DNA from: Salvelinus alpinus
Taxonomy: Eukaryota; Chordata; Actinopteri; Salmoniformes; Salmonidae
Direction: 5' to 3'
DNA: 64,000 bases
NCBI RefSeq assembly: GCF_045679555.1
Contig: NC_092090.1
Span: 25,630,038 to 25,694,037 of the forward strand
In this document: positions 52,401 to 63,645 of the stretch, piece by piece
Numbering within the stretch: position 1 is the stretch's first letter
Layout: each line of letters opens with the position of its first letter
Position numbers and translations under genes: made by a program
The notes under the pieces: generated by a model
What the model saw: only the letters and a program-made list of their open reading frames with translations
What the model was told of the DNA's origin: nothing
The model's database searches: none

Positions 52401-55115
52401 TCCCTGCTTTAGACATGTTTCTCTCCCTCTGACTCTAGTTGGCTCCCTGCTTTAGACATGTTTCTCTCCCTCTGATTCTAGTTGGCTCCCTGCTTTAGAC
52501 ATGTTTCTCTCCCTCTGACTCTAGTTGTCTCCCTGCTTTAGACATGTTTCTCTCCCTCTGACTCTAGTTGTCTCCCTGCTTTAGACATGTTTCTCTCCCT
52601 CTGACTCTAGTTGTCTCCCTGCTTTAGACATGTTTCTCTCCCTCTGACTCTAGTTGGCTCCCTGCTTTAGACATGTTTCTCTCCCTCTGACTCTAGTTGT
52701 CTCCCTGCTTTAGACATGTTTCTCTCCCTCTGACTCTAGTTGGCTCCCTGCTTTAGACATGTTTCTCTCCCTCTGACTCTAGTTGGCTCCCTGCTTTAGA
52801 CATGTTTCTCTCCCTCTGACTCTAGTTGGCTCCCTGCTTTAGACATGTTTCTCTCCCTCTGACTCTAGTTGGCTCCCTGCTTTAGACATGTTTCTCTCCC
52901 TCTGATTCTAGTTGTCTCCCTGCTTTAGACATGTTTCTCTCCCTCTGACTCTAGGTGGCTCCCTGCTTTAGACATGTTTCTCTCCCTCTGATTCTAGTTG
53001 TCTCCCTGCTTTAGACATGTTTCTCTCCCTCTGACTCTAGTTGTCTCCCTGCTTTAGACATGTTTCTCTCCCTCTGACTCTAGTTGGCTCCCTGCTTTAG
53101 ACATGTTTCTCTCCCTCTGATTCTAGTTGGCTCCCTGCTTTAGACATGTTTCTCTCCCTCTGACTCTAGTTGTCTCCCTGCTTTAGACATGTTTCTCTCC
53201 CTCTGACTCTAGTTGTCTCCCTGCTTTAGACATGTTTCTCTCCCTCTGACTCTAGTTGGCTCCCTGCTTTAGACATGTTTCTCTCCCTCTGACTCTAGTT
53301 GTCTCCCTGCTTTAGACATGTTTCTCTCCCTCTGATTCTAGTTGGCTCCCTGCTTTAGACATGTTTCTCTCCCTCTGACTCTAGTTGGCTCCCTGCTTTA
53401 GACATGTTTCTCTCCCTCTGACTCTAGTTGTCTCCCTGCTTTAGACATGTTTCTCTCCCTCTGACTCTAGTTGGTTCCCTGCTTTAGACATGTTTCTCTC
53501 CCTCTGACTCTAGTTGTCTCCCTGCTTTAGACATGTTTCTCTCCCTCTGACTCTAGGTGGCTCCCTGCTTTAGACATGTTTCTCTCCCTCTGATTCTAGT
53601 TGTCTTCCTGCTTTAGACATGTTTCTCTCCCTCTGACTCTAGTTGTCTCCCTGCTTTAGACATGTTTCTCTCCCTCTGACTCTAGTTGTCTCCCTGCTTT
53701 AGACATGTTTCTCTCCCTCTGACTCTAGTTGTCTCCCTGCTTTAGACATGTTTCTCTCCCTCTGACTCTAGTTGTCTCCCTGCTTTAGACATGTTTCTCT
53801 CCCTCTGACTCTAGTTGTCTTCCTGCTTTAGACATGTTTCTCTCCCTCTGACTCTAGTTGTCTTCCTGCTTTAGACATGTTTCTCTCTCTCTGACTCTAG
53901 TTGGCTCCCTGCTTTAGACATGTTTCTCTCCCTCTGATTCTAGTTGTCTCCCTGCTTTAGACATGTTTCTCTCCCTCTGACTCTAGTTGGCTCCCTGCTT
54001 TAGACATGTTTCTCTCCCTCTGACTCTAGTTGTCTCCCTGCTTTAGACATGTTTCTCTCCCTCTGACTCTAGTTGTCTCCTTGCTTTAGACATGTTTCTC
54101 TCCCTCTGACTCTAGTTGTCTCCCTGCTTTAGACATGTTTCTCTCCCTCTGACTCTAGTTGTCTTCCTGCTTTAGACATGTTTCTCTCCCTCTGACTCTA
54201 GTTGTCTTCCTGCTTTAGACATGTTTCTCTCTCTCTGACTCTAGTTGGCTCCCTGCTTTAGACATTTTTCTCTCCCTCTGATTCTAGTTGTCTCCCTGCT
54301 TTAGACATGTTTCTCTCTCTCTGACTCTAGTTGTCTCCCTGCTTTAGACATGTTTCTCTCCCTCGGACTCTAGTTGTCTCCCTGCTTTAGACATGTTTCT
54401 CCCCCTATGACTCTAGTTGTCTCCCTGCTTTAGACATGTTTCTCTCCCTCTGACTCTAGTTGTCTCCCTGCTTTAGACATGTTTCTCTCCCTCTGACTCT
54501 AGTTGGCTCCCTGCTTTAGACATGTTTCTCTCCCTCTGACTCTAGTTGTCTCCCTGCTTTAGACATGTTTCTCTCCCTCTGACTCTAGTTGGCTCCCTGC
54601 TTTAGACATGTTTCTCTCTCTCTGACTCTAGTTGTCTTCCTGCTTTAGACATGTTTCTCTCTCTCTGACTCTAGTTGGCTCCCTGCTTTAGACATGTTTC
54701 TCTCCCTCTGATTCTAGTTGTCTCCCTGCTTTAGACATGTTTCTCTCCCTCTGACTCTAGTTGGCTCCCTGCTTTAGACATGTTTCTCTCCCTCTGACTC
54801 TAGTTGTCTCCCTGCTTTAGACATGTTTCTCTCTCTCTGACTCTAGTTGTCTCCCTGCTTTAGACATGTTTCTCTCTCTCTGACTCTAGTTGTCTTCCTG
54901 CTTTAGACATGTTTCTCTCTCTCTGACTCTAGTTGGCTCCCTGCTTTAGACATGTTTCTCTCCCTCTGATTCTAGTTGTCTCCCTGCTTTAGACATGTTT
55001 CTCTCCCTCTGACTCTAGTTGTCTCCCTGCTTTAGACATGTTTCTCTCCCTCTGACTCTAGTTGTCTCCCTGCTTTAGACATGTTTCTCCCTCTCTGACT
55101 CTAGTTGGCTCTCTA
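49480..55115. repeat. Large minisatellite, 43-bp unit (~131 copies)
   Basis: The unit contains CCCTGCTTTAGACATGTTTC TCTCCCTCTG followed by A(C/T)TCTAGTTG(T/G)CT. Two linked positions vary most (GACTC/GATTC and TTGTC/TTGGC), with rarer TTCCTG, CTCGGAC and CCCCCTC variants recurring in clusters. The period is constant at 43, so there are no long open frames. At 5.6 kb it is the longest array in the window. Confidence 0.97.
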
Positions 55116-55919
55116 GCCCACCCTCTATCAGTGGGATATATCCAAGAGCCGTTGCAAGTCCACCAGAGGTTAGCTGAACCTTAATGGAACATTTTATTAT
55201 CATGTTCTCTGGGAAGGTCAGAGGAGACTGTTTATAGACCATTGATTTAAACTCCTTTTGACACAGCATGCATTTGATACACAGTGCTATGTATGTATTA
55301 TTCTTGTTAGATAACCTAGTTAGTTTTATTATGTTAACATGTGTTTGTAAACCATGGCAGTTCAATTAGTGTTAAAGGTGAGTCACGTGGCAGGGTGGCT
55401 CACTCGGCGCTCTGCATGGTAGAGGCTAATCCCTAAAAGTCAGGGGTCAGGGCACAGGTCAACATGAACACTTGTTAGGTTATGACCTGTCTACCCCCCA
55501 GGTGCCCATAGTTCTCAAGATCAAACGCTTCAATCTTAAATCCAGCACAAATATGTTTCCATATAGAACATCAACCTAGCTACTGGCCAATCACCTAGAC
55601 ACTGAGAGAAGTAATCAGTCATGTTTGTAGATGTATGACCAGGGTAAAGGTATGTGATAGAAGCTTGGTACATCTAGTCCAACAGTCCAATACATCCTCA
55701 GGCTGGACTTTGGTCTTAGTAGGAATATCCCAGTGGTCCTTGCATGGTCAGTTCAACAACGATCTGTATTTAAATCAGCAGACATGCTATACACATCCTG
55801 TGTGAACGTTGAAACATCAGATTTTCACACCGTTTCATCAACAACAGATGGTTTCTATAGATTCTTTACATCCTTTACATGCTAAAATAGCTGTGTTTGA
55901 TTTAGTATCAGGGATAGCT
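55116..55919. other. slc6a2 intron 3, no feature seen
   Basis: Unique spacer. GTGGCAGGGTGGCTCACTCG near 55387 is too short and diverged to name. Confidence 0.45.
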
Positions 55920-56165
55920 TGACTTGATGGAAAGGGAAAGGAAAGGAAAAGGTGGATACCTAGTCAGTTGTACAACTGAATGCCTTCAATTGAAATGTGT
56001 CCTCCGCATTTAACCCAACCCCTCTGAATCAGAGAGGTGTGTGGGGCTGCCTTTATCGACATCCACGTCTTCAGCGCCCAGGGAACAGTGGGTTAACTGC
56101 TTTGCTCAGGGGCAGAATGACAGCTTTTTACCTTGTCAGCTCGGGGATTCGATCCAGCAACCTGA
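55920..56165 (-). mobile_element. V-SINE-like SINE fragment
   Basis: Read on the minus strand it has a B-box-like GGATCGAATCCCC, then GAGCTGACAAGG, then a core TTCTGCCCCTGAGCAAAGCA and GTTAACCCACTGTTCCC as in V-SINEs I recall from fish. The A-box side is cut off at about 56165, where a foldback element begins. Confidence 0.75.
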
Positions 56166-56648
56166 TACACTCTTAGAAATAAAAGTGCTATTGTAACGGA
56201 TGTGAAATGGCTATCTAGTTAGCGGTGGTGCCCGCTAATAGCCTTTCAATCGGTGACGTCACTTGCTCTAAGACCTTGAAGTAGTGGTTCCCCTTGCTCT
56301 GCAAGGGCCGCGGCTTTTGTGGAGCGATGGGTAACGATGCTTCGTGGGTGACCGTTGTTGATGTGTGCAGAGGGTCCCTGGTTCGCGCCCGGGTCGGGGC
56401 GAGGGGACGGACTAAAGTTAAACTGTTACACTATCTAGAAACTTAAAGGTTTCTTCGGCTGTCCCCATAGGATAACCCTTTGAAGAACCATTTTTAATTG
56501 CAGGTCGAACCCTTTTCGGTTCCATGTAGAACCCTTTCTATAGAGGGTTCTACATGGAACCAAGAAGGGTTCTACCTGGAACCAAAAAGAGTTCTCCTAT
56601 AGGGACAGCCAAAGAACCCTTTTGGAACTATTTTTTTCTAAGAGTGTA
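56166..56648. mobile_element. Foldback MITE (TACACTCTTAGAAA ends), interrupted
   Basis: The ends TACACTCTTAGAAA and TTTCTAAGAGTGTA are perfect inverted copies. The body folds around 56540 (GGTTCCATGTAGAACCCTTT against AGGGTTCTACATGGAACC). Without the 239-bp insertion and its duplicated CTAT at 56192-56434, the two arms would be nearly symmetrical. Confidence 0.9.
56192..56430. mobile_element. 239-bp insertion nested in the foldback MITE
   Basis: It begins TGTAACGGATGTG and ends AAACTGTTACA (TGTAAC/GTTACA inverted ends). It is flanked by a 4-bp direct repeat CTAT at 56188-56191 and 56431-56434. TG...CA ends with a 4-bp duplication suggest an LTR-type or related integration. A CCTGGTTCGCGCCCGGG segment near its right side resembles a polymerase III B box. 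No coding. Confidence 0.85.
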
Positions 56649-57380
56649 GCCTTCCTTAAAAAAGGGCTATTTGCATTTTTAGATGATTGACTTCAATGTC
56701 ACTCGATTGATGAAGTGCTCAATTAAACAGTTTTTTGACGAAATTGCTTGAACAATTACATAGGAGATAATTAGCTTTTATTTGATCAATCTCACTTTCC
56801 ATCAGTTCCACTTGCATGGTTCTGAGGGTATTTGTAGTAATTAGTGATCCTGCTTGGTGTGCCTACTTAAAGTCAAGTCAGACGTTTACCTCATTCTGGA
56901 GAACGTGCTGTACATGTCTGAGAAAATGGCCAAAGAGATTAATACTAGTCAATAATATTTGATAAAGCATACAGTATTGCTTGAATTTTTTCCTGGAAGA
57001 CATTGTTGTCCTTTTTTTTAATGGCATATTGTTCATATCACTACCATATTATATGTGTGTCTCTGTTGTGTATATATGCTTCTTAAAGAACATTTTAGCC
57101 CAGAATTTGTAAAAGAGGCCTTAGGGATTGATATACTTTGGCCAATTAGCTTCAGATCACTGATGTGTTGACCATTTCAGGGAAAGCAGATAAGAGTTTG
57201 TTTTTAGAATAACTGGTCCAAAGAACATGCGTTGATGTTTGATAACATTTACGGTTAGTGTGATATCAGATGGACTGTACAGCCTGGAAGCACCACAACA
57301 ACCCTAGACCCCCTGCCTATACATGACTAGTCAGAAATATCAACGTGTCTGTCTCTTGTTCCGTTCTGTCCTTCTTAGAC
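56649..57380. other. slc6a2 intron 3, no feature seen
   Basis: AT-rich unique sequence. Confidence 0.45.
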
Positions 57381-57706
57381 AGCCTCTCTCCTCTCCTCTC
57401 CTCTCCTCTCCTCTCCTCTCCTCTCCTCTCCTCTCCTCTCCTCTCCTCTCCTCTCCTCTCCTCTCCTCTCCTCTCCTCTCCTCTCCTCTCCTCTCCTCTC
57501 TCCTCTCCTCTCCTCTCCTCTCCTCTCCTCTCCTCTCCTCTCCTCTCCTCTCCTCTCCTCTCCTCTCCTCTCCTCTCCTCTCCTCTCCCCTGCCCTTCCC
57601 TCTCCTCTCCTCTCCTCTTCCCTCCCCTGCCCTCTCCTCTCCTCTCCTCTTCCCTCCCCTGCCCTCTCCTCTTCCCTCTCCTCTTCCCTCCCCTGCCCTC
57701 TCTCTC
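57381..57706. repeat. (CTCTC)n pentanucleotide microsatellite
   Basis: Pure CTCTC repeats to about 57590 with one phase slip near 57500, then a degenerate part with CCCTGCCCTC and CTTCCCTCC variants. Open frames are trivial (L-S-S-P or R-G-E-E repeats). Confidence 0.97.
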
Positions 57707-58139
57707 TCGTTCTCTCTTTACCTGGTGAAGTGGCAAAACTATTTTGAAACGCGTGTTCTAACAGCTTTAAATGTATTATCATCAGGATATAAATCACGTC
57801 GGTTAGACATATTTAGGACTGGGCTGTCTGATCTGACAGTCCCCTTGTCCTTGGTGTCTAGTCTGGACAGACAGTTGGCTTGTTCCTGTGTCTTCTCTTC
57901 TGGCTTGCCAGGCAGTGGGTTGTGTAACCATCCGGGGGCATCAGTTCCACATGTAATTTCGTAGCTACACTTATCAGCATAATCACAGAGAGAGGCTGCC
58001 CGCCGGATCGGATCGCCTCGCTAGCCCACCGGTCAAACAGACAGAGAGGAGGAATCAGAAACAGATAATGAAGTTAAAGGATGGATTGTTTTGATGTGCA
58101 GCTCTTAGACAGCTCTTTCTCTGATGAATAGGATGGGTG
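57707..58139. other. slc6a2 intron 3, no feature seen
   Basis: No coding or repeat signal recognised. Confidence 0.4.
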
Positions 58140-58290
58140 TTATTTTGATTGATTTGATTTAACCTTTATTTAACTAGGCAAGTGAACATAGTATTAGGGA
58201 AAGGGGGATACCTAGTCAGTTAAGAACAAATTCTTATTTACAATGGCGGCCTACCAAAAGGCAAAAGGCCTCCTGCTGGGACGGGGCTGG
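58140..58290 (-). mobile_element. SINE/LINE 3'-tail fragment
   Basis: Reverse complemented it reads CATTGTAAATAAGAATTTGT then TCTTAACTGACTAGG ... TTGCCTAGTTAAATAAAGGT, a tail shared by salmonid retroposons. A 25-30-bp segment (TATCCCCCTTTCCCTAATAC type) interrupts the usual ACTGACTTGCC junction. Confidence 0.65.
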
Positions 58291-58956
58291 GATTAAAAAT
58301 ACAAATATAGGATAAAACACACATCACAACAAGAGAGACACCACAACACTACATAAAGAGACCTAAGACAACAACATAGCATGGCAGTAACACATGACAA
58401 CAACTTTGAGGGCTCCAGAAAGAGACAGCAGACAAAACATCAGGTCTTGGAGAGACAGAGGAGACCCTAAAGATCATGTTGTCTTGGATATGAGCTTCGT
58501 GGTGAGCATAATTCTGGCCTGGCTCTTTGTTGTCGGCTCCATGGAGTCCCACATCTCTCTCCCCAATGGCGGTGAGCCCTCGGCTGGGCTGTAACACTGA
58601 GCCTCAGGCCTGTTTCAAAGACTGGAGATGAAGAAACAAGCAGCCATCAACCCGCTCCTCAGGGAGCTATGATTACCGGGTTTTTAAACGCCGTGTTTTC
58701 AAAGCAGAAACAAACTATCTGTCATCTCGATGTAAACTTAAATTGTTTTAGGGCACCCTCTGATATTAGAATGAGATCAGATGTCCCATAATACTGTCCA
58801 CTTGTGATGACTCATGTTTACTCCTTCCTCCTTACTCAGTTTAGAAGAAGAGGGGAAAAACACATGGCCGTTCTCATTAGAGGTCAATATTGGTCAATAC
58901 CGTTGATCATTTAAACACTATGACCTCTGACCCCTGCTTCCCTTTGAGCAAGGCAG
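58291..58956. other. slc6a2 intron 3, no gene seen
   Basis: A 66-codon plus-strand frame (58394-58594) contains a short hydrophobic run (V-V-S-I-I-L-A-W-L-F-V-V-G), but it has no splice context or similarity to NET, so I do not call it. Confidence 0.45.
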
Positions 58957-59068
58957 TGTCTTTAAATTGCACCCTATTCCCTTATATAGTGCACAGCTTT
59001 TGACCAAATCCCTATGGTCCCTGGACAAAAGTAGTGCACTATAAAGGGAATAGGGTGCCACTTGAGAT
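58957..59068. mobile_element. Palindromic MITE copy 3
   Basis: TTGCACCCTATTCCCTTATA on the left and AAGGGAATAGGGTGCCACTT on the right are inverted copies with TAGTGCACA/TAGTGCACTA inside. Same family as 9605-9698. Confidence 0.75.
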
Positions 59069-59312
59069 GCAGAGCAGGAACGGGATGCTCCCTAATATCG
59101 CTGAGCTGGAAGTTGATCCAGATCCGCTGTCAGTCCGGTGGGACTCAGAGCAGGTGTGGCTCAGTATGCCTGTCCTGGGAAGATCCGAGGATGATCTGGG
59201 AATGAGGAGATAGATAGCAGGAAACAATATTTCTGTAGGGAAGGATGAGACACCATTTGTCTTCCTGCTGTCTCCCCTCTTTTATATATGTTCCGGTAAA
59301 GCACTTGAACCT
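59069..59312. other. slc6a2 intron 3 spacer
   Basis: No feature seen before the 39-bp array begins. Confidence 0.4.
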
Positions 59313-62300
59313 TTGAGCGTCCCTTCAACTGAGAGTAGTAGTCAGAGTGCTTTGAGCGTCCCTTCAACTGAGAGTAGTAGTCAGAGTGCTTTGAGCGCCC
59401 CTTCAACTGAGAGTAGTAGTCAGAGTGCTTTGAGCGCCCCTTCAACTGAGAGTAGTAGTCAGAGTGCTTTGAGCGCCCCTTCAACTGAGAGTAGTAGTCA
59501 GAGTGCTTTGAGCGCCCCTTCAACTGAGAGTAGTAGTCAGAGTGCTTTGAGCGCCCCTTCAACTGAGAGTAGTAGTCAGAGTGCTTTGAGCGCCCCTTCA
59601 ACTGAGAGTAGTAGTCAGAGTGCTTTGAGCGCCCCTTCAACTGAGAGTAGTAGTCAGAGTGCTTTGAGCGCCCCTTCAACTGAGAGTAGTAGTCAGAGTG
59701 CTTTGAGCGCCCCTTCAACTGAGAGTAGTAGTCAGAGTGCTTTGAGCGCCCCTTCAACTGAGAGTAGTAGTCAGAGTGCTTTGAGCGCCCCTTCAACTGA
59801 GAGTAGTAGTCAGAGTGCTTTGAGCGCCCCTTCAACTGAGAGTAGTAGTCAGAGTGCTTTGAGCGCCCCTTCAACTGAGAGTAGTAGTCAGAGTGCTTTG
59901 AGCGCCCCTTCAACTGAGAGTAGTAGTCAGAGTGCTTTGAGCGCCCCTTCAACTGAGAGTAGTAGTCAGAGTGCTTTGAGCGCCCCTTCAACTGAGAGTA
60001 GTAGTCAGAGTGCTTTGAGGGCCCCTTCAACTGAGAGTAGTAGTCAGAGTGCTTTGAGCGCCCCTTCAACTGAGAGTAGTAGTCAGAGTGCTTTGAGCGC
60101 CCCTTCAACTGAGAGTAGTAGTCAGAGTGCTTTGAGCGCCCCTTCAACTGAGAGTAGTAGTCAGAGTGCTTTGAGCGCCCCTTCAACTGAGAGTAGTAGT
60201 CAGAGTGCTTTGAGCGCCCCTTCAACTGAGAGTAGTAGTCAGAGTGCTTTGAGCGCCCCTTCAACTGAGAGTAGTAGTCAGAGTGCTTTGAGCGCCCCTT
60301 CAACTGAGAGTAGTAGTCAGAGTGCTTTGAGCGCCCCTTCAACTGAGAGTAGTAGTCAGAGTGCTTTGAGCGCCCCTTCAACTGAGAGTAGTAGTCAGAG
60401 TGCTTTGAGCGCCCCTTCAACTGAGAGTAGTAGTCAGAGTGCTTTGAGCGCCCCTTCAACTGAGAGTAGTAGTCAGAGTGCTTTGAGCGCCCCTTCAACT
60501 GAGAGTAGTAGTCAGAGTGCTTTGAGCGCCCCTTCAACTGAGAGTAGTAGTCAGAGTGCTTTGAGCGCCCCTTCAACTGAGAGTAGTAGTCAGAGTGCTT
60601 TGAGCGCCCCTTCAACTGAGAGTAGTAGTCAGAGTGCTTTGAGCGCCCCTTCAACTGAGAGTAGTAGTCAGAGTGCTTTGAGCGCCCCTTCAACTGAGAG
60701 TAGTAGTCAGAGTGCTTTGAGCGCCCCTTCAACTGAGAGTAGTAGTCAGAGTGCTTTGAGCGCCCCTTCAACTGAGAGTAGTAGTCAGAGTGCTTTGAGC
60801 GCCCCTTCAACTGAGAGTAGTAGTCAGAGTGCTTTGAGCGCCCCTTCAACTGAGAGTAGTAGTCAGAGTGCTTTGAGCGCCCCTTCAACTGAGAGTAGTA
60901 GTCAGAGTGCTTTGAGCGCCCCTTCAACTGAGAGTAGTAGTCAGAGTGCTTTGAGCGCCCCTTCAACTGAGAGTAGTAGTCAGAGTGCTTTGAGCGCCCC
61001 TTCAACTGAGAGTAGTAGTCAGAGTGCTTTGAGCGCCCCTTCAACTGAGAGTAGTAGTCAGAGTGCTTTGAGCGCCCCTTCAACTGAGAGTAGTAGTCAG
61101 AGTGCTTTGAGCGCCCCTTCAACTGAGAGTAGTAGTCAGAGTGCTTTGAGCGCCCCTTCAACTGAGAGTAGTAGTCAGAGTGCTTTGAGCGCCCCTTCAA
61201 CTGAGAGTAGTAGTCAGAGTGCTTTGAGCGCCCCTTCAACTGAGAGTAGTAGTCAGAGTGCTTTGAGCGCCCCTTCAACTGAGAGTAGTAGTCAGAGTGC
61301 TTTGAGGGCCCCTTCAACTGAGAGTAGTAGTCAGAGTGCTTTGAGGGCCCCTTCAACTGAGAGTAGTAGTCAGAGTGCTTTGAGCGCCCCTTCAACTGAG
61401 AGTAGTAGTCAGAGTGCTTTGAGCGCCCCTTCAACTGAGAGTAGTAGTCAGAGTGCTTTGAGCGCCCCTTCAACTGAGAGTAGTAGTCAGAGTGCTTTGA
61501 GCGCCCCTTCAACTGAGAGTAGTAGTCAGAGTGCTTTGAGCGCCCCTTCAACTGAGAGTAGTAGTCAGAGTGCTTTGAGCGCCCCTTCAACTGAGAGTAG
61601 TAGTCAGAGTGCTTTGAGCGCCCCTTCAACTGAGAGTAGTAGTCAGAGTGCTTTGAGCGCCCCTTCAACTGAGAGTAGTAGTCAGAGTGCTTTGAGCGCC
61701 CCTTCAACTGAGAGTAGTAGTCAGAGTGCTTTGAGCGCCCCTTCAACTGAGAGTAGTAGTCAGAGTGCTTTGAGCGCCCCTTCAACTGAGAGTAGTAGTC
61801 AGAGTGCTTTGAGCGCCCCTTCAACTGAGAGTAGTAGTCAGAGTGCTTTGAGCGCCCCTTCAACTGAGAGTAGTAGTCAGAGTGCTTTGAGCGCCCCTTC
61901 AACTGAGAGTAGTAGTCAGAGTGCTTTGAGCGCCCCTTCAACTGAGAGTAGTAGTCAGAGTGCTTTGAGCGCCCCTTCAACTGAGAGTAGTAGTCAGAGT
62001 GCTTTGAGCGCCCCTTCAACTGAGAGTAGTAGTCAGAGTGCTTTGAGCGCCCCTTCAACTGAGAGTAGTAGTCAGAGTGCTTTGAGCGCCCCTTCAACTG
62101 AGAGTAGTAGTCAGAGTGCTTTGAGCGCCCCTTCAACTGAGAGTAGTAGTCAGAGTGCTTTGAGCGCCCCTTCAACTGAGAGTAGTAGTCAGAGTGCTTT
62201 GAGCGCCCCTTCAACTGAGAGTAGTAGTCAGAGTGCTTTGAGCGCCCCTTCAACTGAGAGTAGTAGTCAGAGTGCTTTGAGCGCCCCTTCAACTGAGAGT

Positions 62301-63645
62301 AGTAGTCAGAGTGCTTTGAGCGCCCCTTCAACTGAGAGTAGTAGTCAGAGTGCTTTGAGCGCCCCTTCAACTGAGAGTAGTAGTCAGAGTGCTTTGAGCG
62401 CCCCTTCAACTGAGAGTAGTAGTCAGAGTGCTTTGAGCGCCCCTTCAACTGAGAGTAGTAGTCAGAGTGCTTTGAGCGCCCCTTCAACTGAGAGTAGTAG
62501 TCAGAGTGCTTTGAGCGCCCCTTCAACTGAGAGTAGTAGTCAGAGTGCTTTGAGCGCCCCTTCAACTGAGAGTAGTAGTCAGAGTGCTTTGAGCGCCCCT
62601 TCAACTGAGAGTAGTAGTCAGAGTGCTTTGAGGGCCCCTTCAACTGAGAGTAGTAGTCAGAGTGCTTTGAGGGCCCCTTCAACTGAGAGTAGTAGTCAGA
62701 GTGCTTTGAGCGCCCCTTCAACTGAGAGTAGTAGTCAGAGTGCTTTGAGCGCCCCTTCAACTGAGAGTAGTAGTCAGAGTGCTTTGAGCGCCCCTTCAAC
62801 TGAGAGTAGTAGTCAGAGTGCTTTGAGCGCCCCTTCAACTGAGAGTAGTAGTCAGAGTGCTTTGAGCGCCCCTTCAACTGAGAGTAGTAGTCAGAGTGCT
62901 TTGAGCGCCCCTTCAACTGAGAGTAGTAGTCAGAGTGCTTTGAGCGCCCCTTCAACTGAGAGTAGTAGTCAGAGTGCTTTGAGCGCCCCTTCAACTGAGA
63001 GTAGTAGTCAGAGTGCTTTGAGCGCCCCTTCAACTGAGAGTAGTAGTCAGAGTGCTTTGAGCGCCCCTTCAACTGAGAGTAGTAGTCAGAGTGCTTTGAG
63101 CGCCCCTTCAACTGAGAGTAGTAGTCAGAGTGCTTTGAGCGCCCCTTCAACTGAGAGTAGTAGTCAGAGTGCTTTGAGCGCCCCTTCAACTGAGAGTAGT
63201 AGTCAGAGTGCTTTGAGCGCCCCTTCAACTGAGAGTAGTAGTCAGAGTGCTTTGAGCGCCCCTTCAACTGAGAGTAGTAGTCAGAGTGCTTTGAGCGCCC
63301 CTTCAACTGAGAGTAGTAGTCAGAGTGCTTTGAGCGCCCCTTCAACTGAGAGTAGTAGTCAGAGTGCTTTGAGCGCCCCTTCAACTGAGAGTAGTAGTCA
63401 GAGTGCTTTGAGGGCCCCTTCAACTGAGAGTAGTAGTCAGAGTGCTTTGAGGGCCCCTTCAACTGAGAGTAGTAGTCAGAGTGCTTTGAGCGCCCCTTCA
63501 ACTGAGAGTAGTAGTCAGAGTGCTTTGAGCGCCCCTTCAACTGAGAGTAGTAGTCAGAGTGCTTTGAGCGCCCCTTCAACTGAGAGTAGTAGTCAGAGTG
63601 CTTTGAGCGCCCCTTCAACTGAGAGTAGTAGTCAGAGTGCTTTGA
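59313..63645. repeat. Minisatellite, 39-bp unit (~111 near-identical copies)
   Basis: The unit contains CCCCTTCAACTGAGAGTAGT AGTCAGAGTGCTTTGAGCG. The first two copies carry GTCCC; almost all others are identical. The only recurring variant (AGGGCC for AGCGCC) occurs singly at 60018 and as adjacent pairs at 61305/61344, 62631/62670 and 63411/63450. The unit is 13 codons long, so it leaves frames of over 4.3 kb open on both strands (S-A-P-S-T-E-S-S-S-Q on plus, S-K-H-S-D-Y-Y-S-Q-L-K-G-R on minus). Confidence 0.98.

Noticed and set aside
49480..55115. CRISPR-like regular array
   Set aside because: The repeat is fully tandem with no unique spacers, and the genome is vertebrate.
58394..58594. 66-codon frame with a hydrophobic run that could be a missing NET exon
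   Set aside because: The sequence matches no NET segment and has no acceptor/donor pair in the correct phase.
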